Assembly: GCA_028873595.1 (NCBI GenBank)
Contig: JAPPOV010000033.1
Span: 337,486-401,485, forward strand
DNA from: Gemmatimonadota bacterium
GTDB lineage: Bacteria > Gemmatimonadota > Gemmatimonadetes > Longimicrobiales > Gaopeijiaceae
DNA: 64,000 bases
Direction: 5' to 3'
Below, piece by piece: positions 55,228-63,999 of the stretch. The notes under the pieces were generated by a model, which had not been told where the DNA came from, made no database searches, and saw only the letters and a list, made by a program, of their open reading frames with translations. The position numbers and the translations under genes were made by a program. Position 1 is the stretch's first letter, and each line of letters starts with the position of its first letter.

Positions 55228-56799
55228 TTAGAAGAGAGTCGTTGGCATCGTCATCAGCTGTGCGTAGAGATCGATCGCATACCAGAGGTTGGCAATTCGC
55301 AGGTTCTCGTCCGGTGCGTGCTGATTGTTGTCGTGATTCGCCACGGGGACGACGATCGCCGGTTTTCGGGCAACTTCCGTAAAGAGGTAGAGAGGCAGCG
55401 TGCCGCCCATCCCCGGTGCCACGACGAGCGACCCCGCTCCGAAAGCACGGTCCGCTGCCGCGGAGGCGGCGGCCTGGATGCTCTGAGCGAAGGGGTCTGC
55501 CATCGAGGTGCGTGCGGCGACCGATCCGCTCATCCCGCCGGTCACCTTGGCTATGCGAGGGTAGCGAAGGCGTGTTTCAATGTCTGGATCGGTCTCGACG
55601 ATGTGGAACCCCTGTCTTTCGATATGGTCGACTATGAGCTGCCGAAGCTGGGGAGCGGTATTACCCTTTACCATCCTGATGCCGAGCGAGGCAACCGCCG
55701 TATTGGGAATCACGTTGCGGGCGAGCGAGCCCGTATTTCCACTCGTGATGCCACGGACGTTGAGTGCCGGAACGAGAAGGCGCTCCGGGAGTGACTCGGG
55801 CTCGCCCTCCGTTCTGACGAGTCCGAGCTCCTCCTTGAGCTCATCGTCCCATTGCGGCATCGCCTCTAGTGCCGCCCGCTCCTCTTCACCAATGGGATCG
55901 AAGGTCTCATACCACCCCTCGATGAGGACATTGCCGTCCTCGTCCTTCATGGATGCGAGCAGGTGGGCGAGCACGTTGCCTGTGTCCGGCGCCCAGTTGC
56001 CGTAATGCCCCGAGTGAAGGTTCCTGAGAGCGCCGTACACCGTCACTTCCATACCGGCGGCACCGCGAACGCCGTATACGAGCTGCGGACGTCCGCTCGC
56101 GTGGGCTGGTCCGTCGAAGAAGAGCCAGATGTCGACCTCGTCGAGCAGCTCCCTCTCCATTTCCATGTACTGACCGAGGTTTCGGGAGCCGGCTTCTTCT
56201 TCACCGTCGAACATGAAGATCAGGTTCGAGGTCGGTGTGATCCCCGACTCAGCGAATGAGCGCAGCACAGGCAGGATCGCGGCAATCGGGGCCTTGTCGT
56301 CCCCCGCCGAGCGAGCATAGATGCGCCAATCCGGATCTACCTCGTCTCCGTCTTCGGGGAGAGGAATCGGCTCTCCACCCGCGTCGAGCGCCCGCGAGTA
56401 AAGCGTCGGCTGCCAAGGATTGTTAGTCCAGTTGCGAATGTCGACTGGCTGCCCGTCATAGTGCACGTAGATGCCGAGTGTCCGAGTTGCTCCAGGCACC
56501 CTTAGTTCGCCCAGGATCAGCGGTGATCCACCCTCGATCTCAACGAGCCGCGTGTTGACACCCACCGCGCGCATCTCGTCTCGGATGTAGAGGGCTGCCT
56601 CACGGATCTGCGACGTAAACGCCATGTTGGGATAACTAAGAAGTTCGGCGAAGTCCCGGACGAGCTGGGGCTCATGGGCCTGCCGATAGGCACGCGCGAC
56701 GTCGGGGCCGGTCTGCGCGGAAAGGACGACGGGTCCGGTGCTTATGAGGGCGAGCGCAAAGGCCGTAATGGTCGCGCGACGGGTGGACAACGGGATCAT
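55228..56799 (-). CDS. Secreted M20 family metallopeptidase
   Basis: A 523-residue dipeptidase-like hydrolase with a signal peptide (FALALISTGPVVLSAQ). The metal motifs are YVHYDGQPVD, DDKAPIAA, FDGEEEAGS (with the catalytic Glu) and a late NHDNNQHAPDENLR. The inserted dimerisation domain contains the long acidic middle section. It resembles CNDP/PepV-type carboxypeptidases that trim peptides. A longer open frame upstream is not supported by a signal peptide. It follows the PPC protein gene after 15 bases on the same strand. Confidence 0.88.
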   Translation of the reverse strand: MIPLSTRRATITAFALALISTGPVVLSAQTGPDVARAYRQAHEPQLVRDFAELLSYPNMAFTSQIREAALYIRDEMRAVGVNTRLVEIEGGSPLILGELRVPGATRTLGIYVHYDGQPVDIRNWTNNPWQPTLYSRALDAGGEPIPLPEDGDEVDPDWRIYARSAGDDKAPIAAILPVLRSFAESGITPTSNLIFMFDGEEEAGSRNLGQYMEMERELLDEVDIWLFFDGPAHASGRPQLVYGVRGAAGMEVTVYGALRNLHSGHYGNWAPDTGNVLAHLLASMKDEDGNVLIEGWYETFDPIGEEERAALEAMPQWDDELKEELGLVRTEGEPESLPERLLVPALNVRGITSGNTGSLARNVIPNTAVASLGIRMVKGNTAPQLRQLIVDHIERQGFHIVETDPDIETRLRYPRIAKVTGGMSGSVAARTSMADPFAQSIQAAASAAADRAFGAGSLVVAPGMGGTLPLYLFTEVARKPAIVVPVANHDNNQHAPDENLRIANLWYAIDLYAQLMTMPTTLF

Positions 56800-57054
56800 A
56801 GGCAATCGAGAAGTGTGACGAGTTGATACGTGGAGAACGAGGCCGAGCCATTCCTCACGTTTGACAGAACCCGAGGAGAGTCCTGAGTCATGTGCTTCGC
56901 TCACCACGACCCAGCACGGTCGTTGAGAAGGTGATCTAACGAATTGCAATTCTGCTGCTGCGCCCGTGTGACCGCCAGCGCGCGAAACCGCGCTGTTTAT
57001 CCGCAAAGCGCCGACTGCAGTAATTGCTTGTTGGAACGTGAGGCCTGACAGGTA

Positions 57055-57552
57055 TCAAAACCACATCCGCTCCACACCGGCCGCTCGTCGGCAATCGGCC
57101 AGTTGGCCGCGGTGCATAAACCAATGATCAGACGCATACTGAAGGCAGCTTCGGATCGTAGGAAACAGATCCTCGGCCCCAGCCGGGATTCTCGCACTCA
57201 CCGCGTCCACGTCCGTCTCGGAGAGGCTTCGGATCAACGACAGTGTCTCTCGGCGCACATTCCGGCAGGCACGCAGTACTTGAACGAACGGGGGGAACGC
57301 CTCCCGGAGCGACGACACCTCAGCCCCGTCGAATATCTCGGCCCAGTCGGCAAGGGGGTTCGGCTCGCCCAGTGCGATCTTCTGGACCACCAGACCCTCG
57401 ATATACGCCAGGTGACCGAGAATCCATAAGGTGTGGCATCCGCCCCGGGCCGTGGGCGGAACCATGCAGTGTTCCTGCATCTCCTCGATGCGAGAGAGCA
57501 CGATCCTCTCACTCCGTTCGAGGTTCTCGCGAATGAGGTCGATCGAGTCCAC
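57055..57552 (-). CDS. DinB-family four-helix protein
   Basis: A 165-residue protein with GTG start. The helix pattern and histidine sites ILGHLAYIEG and DHWFMHRGQLADCRRAAG match DinB/YfiT-like metal-binding four-helix bundles. Members bind nickel or zinc, and some act as thiol transferases. Function cannot be narrowed here. It stands alone between the M20 and M14 genes. Confidence 0.82.
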   Translation of the reverse strand: MDSIDLIRENLERSERIVLSRIEEMQEHCMVPPTARGGCHTLWILGHLAYIEGLVVQKIALGEPNPLADWAEIFDGAEVSSLREAFPPFVQVLRACRNVRRETLSLIRSLSETDVDAVSARIPAGAEDLFPTIRSCLQYASDHWFMHRGQLADCRRAAGVERMWF

Positions 57553-58019
57553 TTCGCGCCCGCGGCATTAAGGGAAGGGAGCCCACAGGATGGCAACGAG
57601 CTCAGCACACGTTCTAATTATTAATTGTACTGCGAACGGGGCTGCGACCATGGCCGATTGTGCCGCAATGGTTGCAGCCTAAGCGGTCAAGCTAAGTGCA
57701 CGCCCACCCACGCGCCCCCTGGTAGAACCGCCTCCCGAAGTAGGCGAAAAGACTGCGTTGGGTACGGTATATCGCTCCCGTGCCCCGGTGCAGCATAATC
57801 CTCAGTCAGACGGATTACGAGGCTGACCTCCCGTTCAGTTCTCATGTTTGATGTCAATAAGCCTTGCGGGTGCGGTTCCCTCCGTTATTCCCGCCATTCC
57901 CTCCATGCTGTCGCCCGAAGGTCAGCCCCGGCCACCACGGGCGCAGACGCGGGACCAAAGAAGTTTTCGTGAAGCGAGAAAGCTCGGAGTCTCGGATCCA
58001 CTCCAGCATCAGATTCGCC
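57553..58019. other. Gene-free interval
   Basis: About 465 bases between the DinB gene and the end of the M14 peptidase gene, without a supportable gene on either strand. It includes a short AT-rich island near 57613-57632, and no tRNA or repeat was seen. It may contain the promoter of the DinB gene and the terminator of the M14 gene, but neither could be located. Confidence 0.6.
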
Positions 58020-60740
58020 TCACTGTGTCGCGGCCCGCGGATCGTCTCGCAGGAGCGCGTTGAAGAGGAGCTTGAACGTGCCGTGCGTCTGTCCTCGGTG
58101 CTGGACCCGAAAGCCGTACATCAGGATACGACCACCGCCGTACTCGACGTCCAAGATCGCCCCCTTTCCCGCGAGATGCTCCGCGCCGTGGAGCATGCCG
58201 CTCATCAGGACCCGATCTGGATCCTCGGCCCAGCTACCGACGGCCTGGATTTTTCCCGACTCTCCGCCAAACCCGGTCGGTTCGTACGCTCGTCCGCCCC
58301 CCCATTTCCCAGAGACTTCCTCGGGGCTGCCTATCGTCAGCGGGTGATCCGTGTCGAGTTCGATGCGAAGAAGAGACGCCGGCAGGAAGAATTCGTCTGA
58401 GCCGAGCCCTTGCAGGGCGTTACGCACTGGGACGTCGAAGCGCTCGAGCACGAGCTCGTCCGCGCGGTCCAGAGTGACAAGCGTGCCGCCTGCCAGCACG
58501 AACGCTTTCAGGTTTTCTACCCCATCCTCGCCAATTCCGCCCCGATACTCCGGCGGAACCTCGTCGCCCGTCGCGCCGTTAATGAGACGGTTCAGAGGGA
58601 TCTCCGACGGGATGATGATCACATCGTAGTGATCTCGTAGCCCCGCCTCTTGCACATCACTGTTCATCAGCGTGCGGTACTGATAGTCGAACTCCTCCAG
58701 CACGAGGCGAGTCCAGCCCTCATCCATTGATGCGGCCCACCCCTGATAGACCCCGACGCGGGAGGCCAGCTGCGGACGGACGTTCATGACACCGGGCGGG
58801 TCGGCCGTCACCGTTACCCCCAGATCTCGTGTCGTCTCAATCAGCGCAGACCGTGCTGAACCGCTCGCCGGCACCAGAAATATCGGACCTTCGTTGGTAT
58901 CCGCCCGCGACACCTCGTGCCCGGCGTCGAGCATACGGTTTGCGACCTGCCATGCTCGTGTCACCCGAGCATCGATCGCGTACGAACTCCGAGCTTCGGG
59001 AATGGGAGGGGTGACTATACGTGCGCTGGAAGCTCGCTCCACCGCACCGACGTCCTCCGCTCTGATACGGAACACCTCCACGCCCATCTGAAGCGGCATC
59101 GTATATGCCGCACCGTCATAGGAGCGCACGAACGGACCACCCGGCCACTCGTGCTGGAGGCGACGGTTCTGGATTTCGAGAAGATCGAGAACCGCGGCCC
59201 GTCCCGGCTGCGCGCCGAACACGACCCAGGAGCCCTCGGGAAACGTGTGCGGCGTGGCGTTTCGTTGCTCTTCGTCAGACCCTTCGGTAGTGGGGTCCTC
59301 GGTTCCGCCTTCATCGTCCCCCTCAGCTCGGTTCTCTGACTCGTTTACCGTCGGCATCGTCCCGTCTTCCGGCTGATACCAGAGAGCTGTCTGGGGTACG
59401 GCTGAGAAGGCTTCCGTCGCCTGGTGCACCTCGACGCCCTGAAGGATGAGGCGGTCGACCATCTCGGCCGCGGTCACGGCGTCGATCTGATCGGCCGGGA
59501 TCACGTATGCGCCTGGACCCTCCGCCTCGCCGAGCGCGATTGTCTCCGATGCCATTTGCCAGCGGCCCATGATGTAGTGGTCACGGAAGCGGGCGGATTG
59601 CTCGAGAAAGGAAATGGCGGAGATCATCTGATAGTCAACGATGTCTCCCAGCGTCCATTCACCGCCCATCCAGGGGTCGACAAACGCCATCTGGAAACCG
59701 TACTCGCTCAGCCCACGGCCTGGTGCGGCGCCTCGCTCGAGCACAGAGAGCGCGACCGTGTCCGGGCTTGCGATCCGGGCGCTAGCCGTCTCGGTGAGCA
59801 GGGCAACGATGTTATGGTACCGGCCTGTGAGCGCCCCCTCCTGTCCCCAGATCCGGTACATCGACCCCGTCACCACTCCTTGCTTCCCGGCGGCCTGAAG
59901 GTCCGCGACCATCCCGCCTCCGATGAACTGCAGCTGTTGCCATTGCAGTGGATGCACGTCCGGGTTCATCGGGTCGGGATAGGGCGGTACGAATATCCGG
60001 GGGCCACTGGTGCCCATCTGGTGCTGATCGAGATAGAGCTGCGGATACGTCTCGTGGTACATCGCCTCCATCCAGTAGCGCGTCTCGATGAGATTCGCTT
60101 GGAAGAAGTCCCGGTTGTTGTCGTGCCCAGCGTAGTGGTGATAGAGCCAGGGCATCCGGGCTCGCTCGTACTCCGTGCCGACGTTCTCGTAGTACCAGTC
60201 GGTTACCAGGATCTGTCCATCCGGGTTCGCGGAGGGGATCAACTCTGTCACGACGTTGTCGAGAATCGCCTGCGTGACCCCGTCCGTCCCCGTCGCAAGT
60301 TCGTAGACCAGCTGTACACTCGTCTGGGACGACCCGACCTCGGTCGAGTGGATATTGTGGTTGATGAACGATGTGGCAGGGATACGATCGGCAATCGCCT
60401 GCGCCTCCGCCCGCGAAATCCGTCCGTCTGCGATCTCTTTCGAAGCGGCCCGTATCTCTTCAATGCGGGCAAGGTTGGCCGGCGACGAAATCGTGATGCG
60501 GATGAACTCCTCTCCGTTGGTCGTGGTCCCCGCCGTGTCGACAACGATTCGGTCCGATGCGTCCGCGACCCGTGTGAAGTAGTCGAGGATACCGTCCCAG
60601 CGGGCGAGCTCCTTGTCCGTGCCCATGGCAAAGCCAAAGTGCTCTTCGGGTGTGGGAATGGACTGGGCGGACAGGGGTGCGGCCACGAAAGGGCCGAGGG
60701 CCGCGAGGACGATGGCGAGTGAAGTGCGGGTCGGGGACAC
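58020..60740 (-). CDS. Large secreted M14 zinc carboxypeptidase-like protein
   Basis: A 906-residue protein with GTG start (GGAG 5 bases upstream) and a signal peptide (LGPFVAAPLSAQ). The zinc site is H131-STE-134 (NHNIHSTEVG) plus His240 (LYLDQHQMG), with NPDGQ and HDNNRDFF as family substrate-side motifs. These define the M14 fold. The rest of the chain (about 600 residues) has beta-rich and glutamine-amidotransferase-like segments (DHYDVIIIPSEIPL) of the long gemmatimonad-type M14 architecture. It would digest extracellular peptides. Confidence 0.88.
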   Translation of the reverse strand: MSPTRTSLAIVLAALGPFVAAPLSAQSIPTPEEHFGFAMGTDKELARWDGILDYFTRVADASDRIVVDTAGTTTNGEEFIRITISSPANLARIEEIRAASKEIADGRISRAEAQAIADRIPATSFINHNIHSTEVGSSQTSVQLVYELATGTDGVTQAILDNVVTELIPSANPDGQILVTDWYYENVGTEYERARMPWLYHHYAGHDNNRDFFQANLIETRYWMEAMYHETYPQLYLDQHQMGTSGPRIFVPPYPDPMNPDVHPLQWQQLQFIGGGMVADLQAAGKQGVVTGSMYRIWGQEGALTGRYHNIVALLTETASARIASPDTVALSVLERGAAPGRGLSEYGFQMAFVDPWMGGEWTLGDIVDYQMISAISFLEQSARFRDHYIMGRWQMASETIALGEAEGPGAYVIPADQIDAVTAAEMVDRLILQGVEVHQATEAFSAVPQTALWYQPEDGTMPTVNESENRAEGDDEGGTEDPTTEGSDEEQRNATPHTFPEGSWVVFGAQPGRAAVLDLLEIQNRRLQHEWPGGPFVRSYDGAAYTMPLQMGVEVFRIRAEDVGAVERASSARIVTPPIPEARSSYAIDARVTRAWQVANRMLDAGHEVSRADTNEGPIFLVPASGSARSALIETTRDLGVTVTADPPGVMNVRPQLASRVGVYQGWAASMDEGWTRLVLEEFDYQYRTLMNSDVQEAGLRDHYDVIIIPSEIPLNRLINGATGDEVPPEYRGGIGEDGVENLKAFVLAGGTLVTLDRADELVLERFDVPVRNALQGLGSDEFFLPASLLRIELDTDHPLTIGSPEEVSGKWGGGRAYEPTGFGGESGKIQAVGSWAEDPDRVLMSGMLHGAEHLAGKGAILDVEYGGGRILMYGFRVQHRGQTHGTFKLLFNALLRDDPRAATQ

Positions 60741-60831
60741 AAGAACTCCGGGACGATGCGTCGTGGGACACTGAATCTACCGGCGGGAGAGAGCGTCCGG
60801 CGAGAGGCTGCGAGGATAAGAACGATACGAG

Positions 60832-60869
60832 GAAGCGGTCGGCGGGGCAGATTGCCCACCGACCGCTTC
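60832..60869. repeat. Perfect inverted repeat at island boundary
   Basis: GAAGCGGTCGG and CCGACCGCTTC arms with a further inner GGGCA/TGCCC pairing, 90 bases before the M14 start and 22 bases before the first accessory gene. It resembles a terminator stem without a U-tract and may mark the left border of the accessory region. Confidence 0.55.
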
Positions 60870-60891
60870 GACGCTGAGGCGATCCTAAAGC

Positions 60892-61185
60892 TTGATGACG
60901 AGCGATGACGACGTGTCGACGCGCGACCTAGTGCGTAGTTGCCAGAAGTCGGGCGTTAATGGCGAGAAGGTCCACGAACAGCTTGGCGAGCTTGAGCACA
61001 AGAACTGCATACGCATTGAAGCCAAAAAGAGTGGTGGGCGTGGGCGACCCGCCAAGGTGATCCAACTACATCCAAACTTCCGTAAAGCGACTGACGAAAA
61101 TGACAAAAACAATTCTGTCATTTCTGTCAGCCCAGTTGCAGAGATCGAAGAGGCGATTGGAGTTCTCGGTGAGGTGGCCGTATGA
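60892..61185 (+). CDS. Winged-helix C-terminal fragment, primase-like
   Basis: A 97-residue protein containing LVRSCQKSGVNGEKVHEQL and GGRGRPAKVIQLHPNF. This is the winged-helix end that closes many phage and plasmid DUF3987/primase-like proteins. There is a TAA in frame shortly before the start, so it is either a free-standing winged-helix protein or the remnant of a longer replication gene. Its stop overlaps the start of the next gene (ATGA). Confidence 0.6.
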   Translation: MMTSDDDVSTRDLVRSCQKSGVNGEKVHEQLGELEHKNCIRIEAKKSGGRGRPAKVIQLHPNFRKATDENDKNNSVISVSPVAEIEEAIGVLGEVAV

Positions 61186-61439
61186 ACCGGACCGAAGCAG
61201 CTCGGATTTTGAGCGAGCGGTTGGTCAAGTGGATCGCGAGGAACGCATCGCCCCGAATAGGCTCGGTGGATGAGGCTTGGGAGACGGTCGGCCCGGTGGA
61301 CGCAGAGTACATGATCGCTCTAACCGAGTGGGTACGAACTGGAAGCGATGAGGCACGACTCAGGCTTGAAGATGCGTACCGAGACGTGTGCGCGGCTTGG
61401 ATGGCTGTCAGTGAGTGCTGGACCACTCAAGCCGATTGA
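61182..61439 (+). CDS. Small hypothetical protein of accessory operon
   Basis: An 85-residue acidic, helical protein (MNRTEAARILSERLVKWI) coupled to the winged-helix gene by a 4-base overlap. Its size and neighbours resemble small phage or integrative-element genes. No domain is recognised. Confidence 0.55.
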   Translation: MNRTEAARILSERLVKWIARNASPRIGSVDEAWETVGPVDAEYMIALTEWVRTGSDEARLRLEDAYRDVCAAWMAVSECWTTQAD

Positions 61440-61471
61440 CTCAGAACGAATTAACGGAGGACGTGGACCAT

Positions 61472-61777
61472 ATGGCGCAACTACCGAAACCCCGACCGTT
61501 CGAGGACAAGGAGTTTGCCCGTGAAGCTGGACGCTTAGGTGGCAAAGCGAGCTGGGAGAAACGCCGCCCGAAAGAACTTCAGAACCTCGGACCCTTAGAC
61601 GAACCTAAGGACGCCAAGCGATGGCTGACGAAGATCACGGAGTCGCTGCTGAGTGGTGGCCTAGACCCATCGAGAGCCCGAGCTGCTGTCGGCGCGCTTC
61701 AAGCTTGGCGTGACTTCGACCGGGTAGAGCCCCCAGCAGAGTCGCCGGATATCGTGGTCAGGGTTGTGGAGGACTGA
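61472..61777 (+). CDS. Small hypothetical protein, phage-like
   Basis: A 102-residue protein starting MAQLPKPRPFEDKEFARE, with a GGAGG 12 bases before the ATG. It contains AGRLGGKASWEKRRPKE and an RxWRDFDRVE helix typical of small phage/plasmid proteins, possibly DNA-related. Its last 13 codons lie inside a 44-bp sequence repeated at 63356. The next short frame begins at its stop. Confidence 0.55.
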   Translation: MAQLPKPRPFEDKEFAREAGRLGGKASWEKRRPKELQNLGPLDEPKDAKRWLTKITESLLSGGLDPSRARAAVGALQAWRDFDRVEPPAESPDIVVRVVED

Positions 61778-61779
61778 CG
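61736..61779 (+). repeat. 44-bp direct repeat, left copy
   Basis: This 44-bp segment covers the 3' end of the 102-residue gene and recurs at 63356-63399 in the same orientation with 42 of 44 bases identical. The interval between the copies, about 1.6 kb, holds the lower-GC amidohydrolase-like gene. This looks like an insertion or duplication boundary. Confidence 0.85.
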
Positions 61780-61890
61780 ATCAACGCCGAGCTAAGGGCT
61801 CATCTGCTCCCTGGAGTGAGTATTGTTCCAGCAACGGTTTTAGCCATTGAGTTGGCCCAGGAAGCCGGCATACGCTACAACAAGCAGTAG
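61774..61890 (+). CDS. Candidate 38-residue protein with CTG start
   Basis: A short open frame starting CTG in the CTGA overlap with the preceding stop, or at the GTG at 61816. It encodes INAELRAHLLPGVSI ... ELAQEAGIRYNKQ, a helical and plausible phage-type sequence. No ATG is available. It may be a real coupled gene or a tail left after the insertion. Confidence 0.35.
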   Translation: MTINAELRAHLLPGVSIVPATVLAIELAQEAGIRYNKQ

Positions 61891-61941
61891 AACACCCAAG
61901 GCCCTTATCGCTTGGTCTGCATCAAGACGAGATGTGTAGCC

Positions 61942-63180
61942 ATGACGAATCGTAAGAGTAGTTCAATGACCAGAACGACCGACATCTGCGATATCAAAAG
62001 CTGGTTGTTCATATTGGGCCTTCCAGCCGCACTTGTCGCTTGTGAAGCTTCTGGGCCAGTTGATTGTTGTTCTGAGATTGCGGAAGTCGATGTGTTACCC
62101 GCCCGCGCTATGGTTCTTTCTCTTAATGACAGCTTGACATTTAAAGCGATTCCGAGGGATAGTCGCGGGATTGCACAAACAGCGAATACTGTCGGCTGGT
62201 CTTCATCAGATTTATCTGTAGCCACAATCACACCTGATGGAAAAGCGATCGCGGTTGGACAGGGGAAAACCATCATTGCAGCATCAGCAGATGGGATAAG
62301 CGGTGCAGCATGGCTGGAGGTCTTCGTCCCCGCCGAGATCGAATCTTACTTGCCCGGACAATCATATGTAGGGCGAGAAGGCTACGCTGAATACATCCCA
62401 GGAGAACTTCCGGTAGTCATCTCAGCACCTCATGGGGGTGACCTCAAGCCAAACGAGATCAATGATCGGACGTACGGCGTTACCGGAGCAGATCGGAATA
62501 CGCGCGATCTAACCTTCAGAGTCAGAGACGCGCTCATAGACGCTACTGGATATGCACCGCATGTGATCATATCTCACCTGCACCGATCAAAACTCGACCC
62601 TAATCGAGAGATCGTAGAAGCGGCCCAAGGTGACCTGTACGCGGAACAAGCTTGGACAGAGTTCCAGGATTTCATCCGGATAGCTAGAGAAACCGTTGCA
62701 GCTGACTACGGGTCAGGTATGTACTTTGATATACATGGGCATGGGCACCCTATACACAGAATCGAGCTCGGCTATCTGCTCGGGCGCAGCGATCTAAATC
62801 TTTCTGATACCTTCCTAGACAATGCAACCATCAGAGACAAGTCGAGCGTCCGCTCTCTTGGAGCTGAGTCCGAGCTTTCATTTTCTCGGCTTCTTCGAGG
62901 AGAAACCTCATTCGGAGGGTACCTCCAGGAAGCAGGCTTCCGCTCCGTGCCCAGTCCCTCGGATCCGTCACCAAATGAGGATGCCTACTTCACAGGGGGA
63001 TACAACACCCGTCGATGGGGCTCGCTGACTGGCGGAGAAGTAGTCAGCGGTATCCAATTAGAGCACCAGTTTACCGGAATACGTGACACACAGGCAAACC
63101 GCCAAGCGTACGCGGTCGTCCTAGCCGAGGTTATCGAGCTTTACATGGAAGAGCACTTCGGATTCTTTGAACCGAACTAG
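61942..63180 (+). CDS. Lipoprotein: Ig-like domain plus N-formylglutamate amidohydrolase-like
   Basis: A 412-residue lipoprotein (ALVACEAS). Residues 45-120 form a Big_2-type immunoglobulin-like domain (SLNDSLTFKAIPRDSRGIAQ). The rest resembles N-formylglutamate amidohydrolases, with SAPHGGD, HLHRSKLDPNRE and DIHGHGHP as metal or substrate motifs. It would cleave an N-acyl amino acid or cell-wall-like amide outside the cytoplasm. The base composition is visibly more AT-rich than the neighbouring chromosome, and it lies between two direct repeats, so acquisition is likely. Start chosen at the ATG that leads into the lipoprotein signal. Confidence 0.78.
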   Translation: MTNRKSSSMTRTTDICDIKSWLFILGLPAALVACEASGPVDCCSEIAEVDVLPARAMVLSLNDSLTFKAIPRDSRGIAQTANTVGWSSSDLSVATITPDGKAIAVGQGKTIIAASADGISGAAWLEVFVPAEIESYLPGQSYVGREGYAEYIPGELPVVISAPHGGDLKPNEINDRTYGVTGADRNTRDLTFRVRDALIDATGYAPHVIISHLHRSKLDPNREIVEAAQGDLYAEQAWTEFQDFIRIARETVAADYGSGMYFDIHGHGHPIHRIELGYLLGRSDLNLSDTFLDNATIRDKSSVRSLGAESELSFSRLLRGETSFGGYLQEAGFRSVPSPSDPSPNEDAYFTGGYNTRRWGSLTGGEVVSGIQLEHQFTGIRDTQANRQAYAVVLAEVIELYMEEHFGFFEPN

Positions 63181-63310
63181 TTAAGAGATCCGAAAAAACC
63201 AGTCGAGGTGGGAAGCTGAATCCCACGGTCTGGAGAGGTGCCGATCACACTTCGATCAGCGTGTAACCTGCCAGTAAATGACAGACGGGGATCTAGGCTG
63301 TCAAAGAAAG

Positions 63311-63350
63311 AACCCGTCTCCCCCATGTGTGGAGAGACGGGTTTGTCTTT
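63311..63350. terminator. Bidirectional terminator
   Basis: An AACCCGTCTC / GAGACGGGTT 10-bp stem with a 13-base loop. It is followed by TGTCTTT on the plus strand and by CTTTCTTTG on the minus strand. It closes the amidohydrolase-like gene and may also serve the minus-strand BspA-type gene. Confidence 0.85.
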
Positions 63351-63355
63351 ATGAG

Positions 63356-63399
63356 GCAGAGTCGCCGGATATCGTGGTCAGGGTGATGGAGGACTGACG
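63356..63399 (+). repeat. 44-bp direct repeat, right copy
   Basis: The second copy of the 61736 repeat, with two adjacent mismatches near its middle-right. Outside the repeat, the flanking sequences of the two copies do not match. Confidence 0.85.
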
Positions 63400-63526
63400 G
63401 GCACCAGCGGCGATCACCTAGACGTATATCACCCAGCTATCACCCCTATACCTGCTCGGTAGGGTCCCACCCGTACGCCTATACCTATCCTGCCCCTACT
63501 CGTTTCGCCCCTCTCGCCGACGCTTC

Positions 63527-63823
63527 TCAGCCGCCCGGACAGGTGCCCCAGACTGGGCGTGGGAGGGTCCATGCAGTTGCCAACATGTCAAAGCCGCTGG
63601 GTTCGGCTCCTATGTTCGACACACACCACCCGCTCAGGTCCCGATTAAACGCATCGGTGTGGTAGAACATCTCCTTCATGTCCGTGACATTGCCGACGTC
63701 CCATGATCTAATATCCTGATTGCACGCGTCGGCTTTGCTGAACATCTCGCTCATGTCCGTGACGCTGCTCACGTCCCACGACCCGATGTCCCGATTGAAT
63801 GCATCCTTGTTGTGAAACATCAT
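63527..63823 (-). CDS. BspA-like DUF285 repeat protein fragment
   Basis: A 98-residue protein consisting of about 2.5 BspA-type repeats (AFNRDIGSWDVSSVTDMSEMF and AFNRDLSGWCVSNIG), each about 24 residues. BspA-type proteins are normally long surface proteins with signal peptides and many repeats; this one starts abruptly at a repeat and has no export signal. It begins 11 bases after the end of a partial gene. It may be the tail of a frame-shifted larger surface protein. Confidence 0.65.
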   Translation of the reverse strand: MMFHNKDAFNRDIGSWDVSSVTDMSEMFSKADACNQDIRSWDVGNVTDMKEMFYHTDAFNRDLSGWCVSNIGAEPSGFDMLATAWTLPRPVWGTCPGG

Positions 63824-63834
63824 TCTCTCAGGCC

Positions 63835-63999
63835 CTAGTCGAGTGCTAGACCGGCGATTAACGCTGAGTACTCAGAGGAACTTCTTCCCGTCGTAGATTC
63901 GGAAGCTGACCCGAGATTATTGGAGAACGTGATTGTTCCGTAATCAAAGCTATCACTTCCATCATAGACTTTTTCTGGTTCTGTCGATGCCCCCCAGTC
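63835..63999 (-). CDS. Partial C-terminus of unknown protein at window edge
   Basis: An open frame entering from the right edge. Fifty-four codons are visible, with a Ser/Thr/Gly-rich sequence (YDGSDSFDYGTITFSNN ... STTGRSSSEYSALIAGLALD) typical of an exported or surface protein. It stops at TAG 11 bases before the BspA-type frame. Most of the gene is outside the window. Confidence 0.5.
   Translation of the reverse strand, partial: DWGASTEPEKVYDGSDSFDYGTITFSNNLGSASESTTGRSSSEYSALIAGLALD

Larger units (their letters stand above)
63181..63526. other. Gene-free interval with terminator and repeat
   Basis: About 345 bases holding a terminator hairpin, the second 44-bp repeat copy, and then a CT-rich stretch with short repeated CTATACC motifs (63440-63510). 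No gene is supported. Confidence 0.7.
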
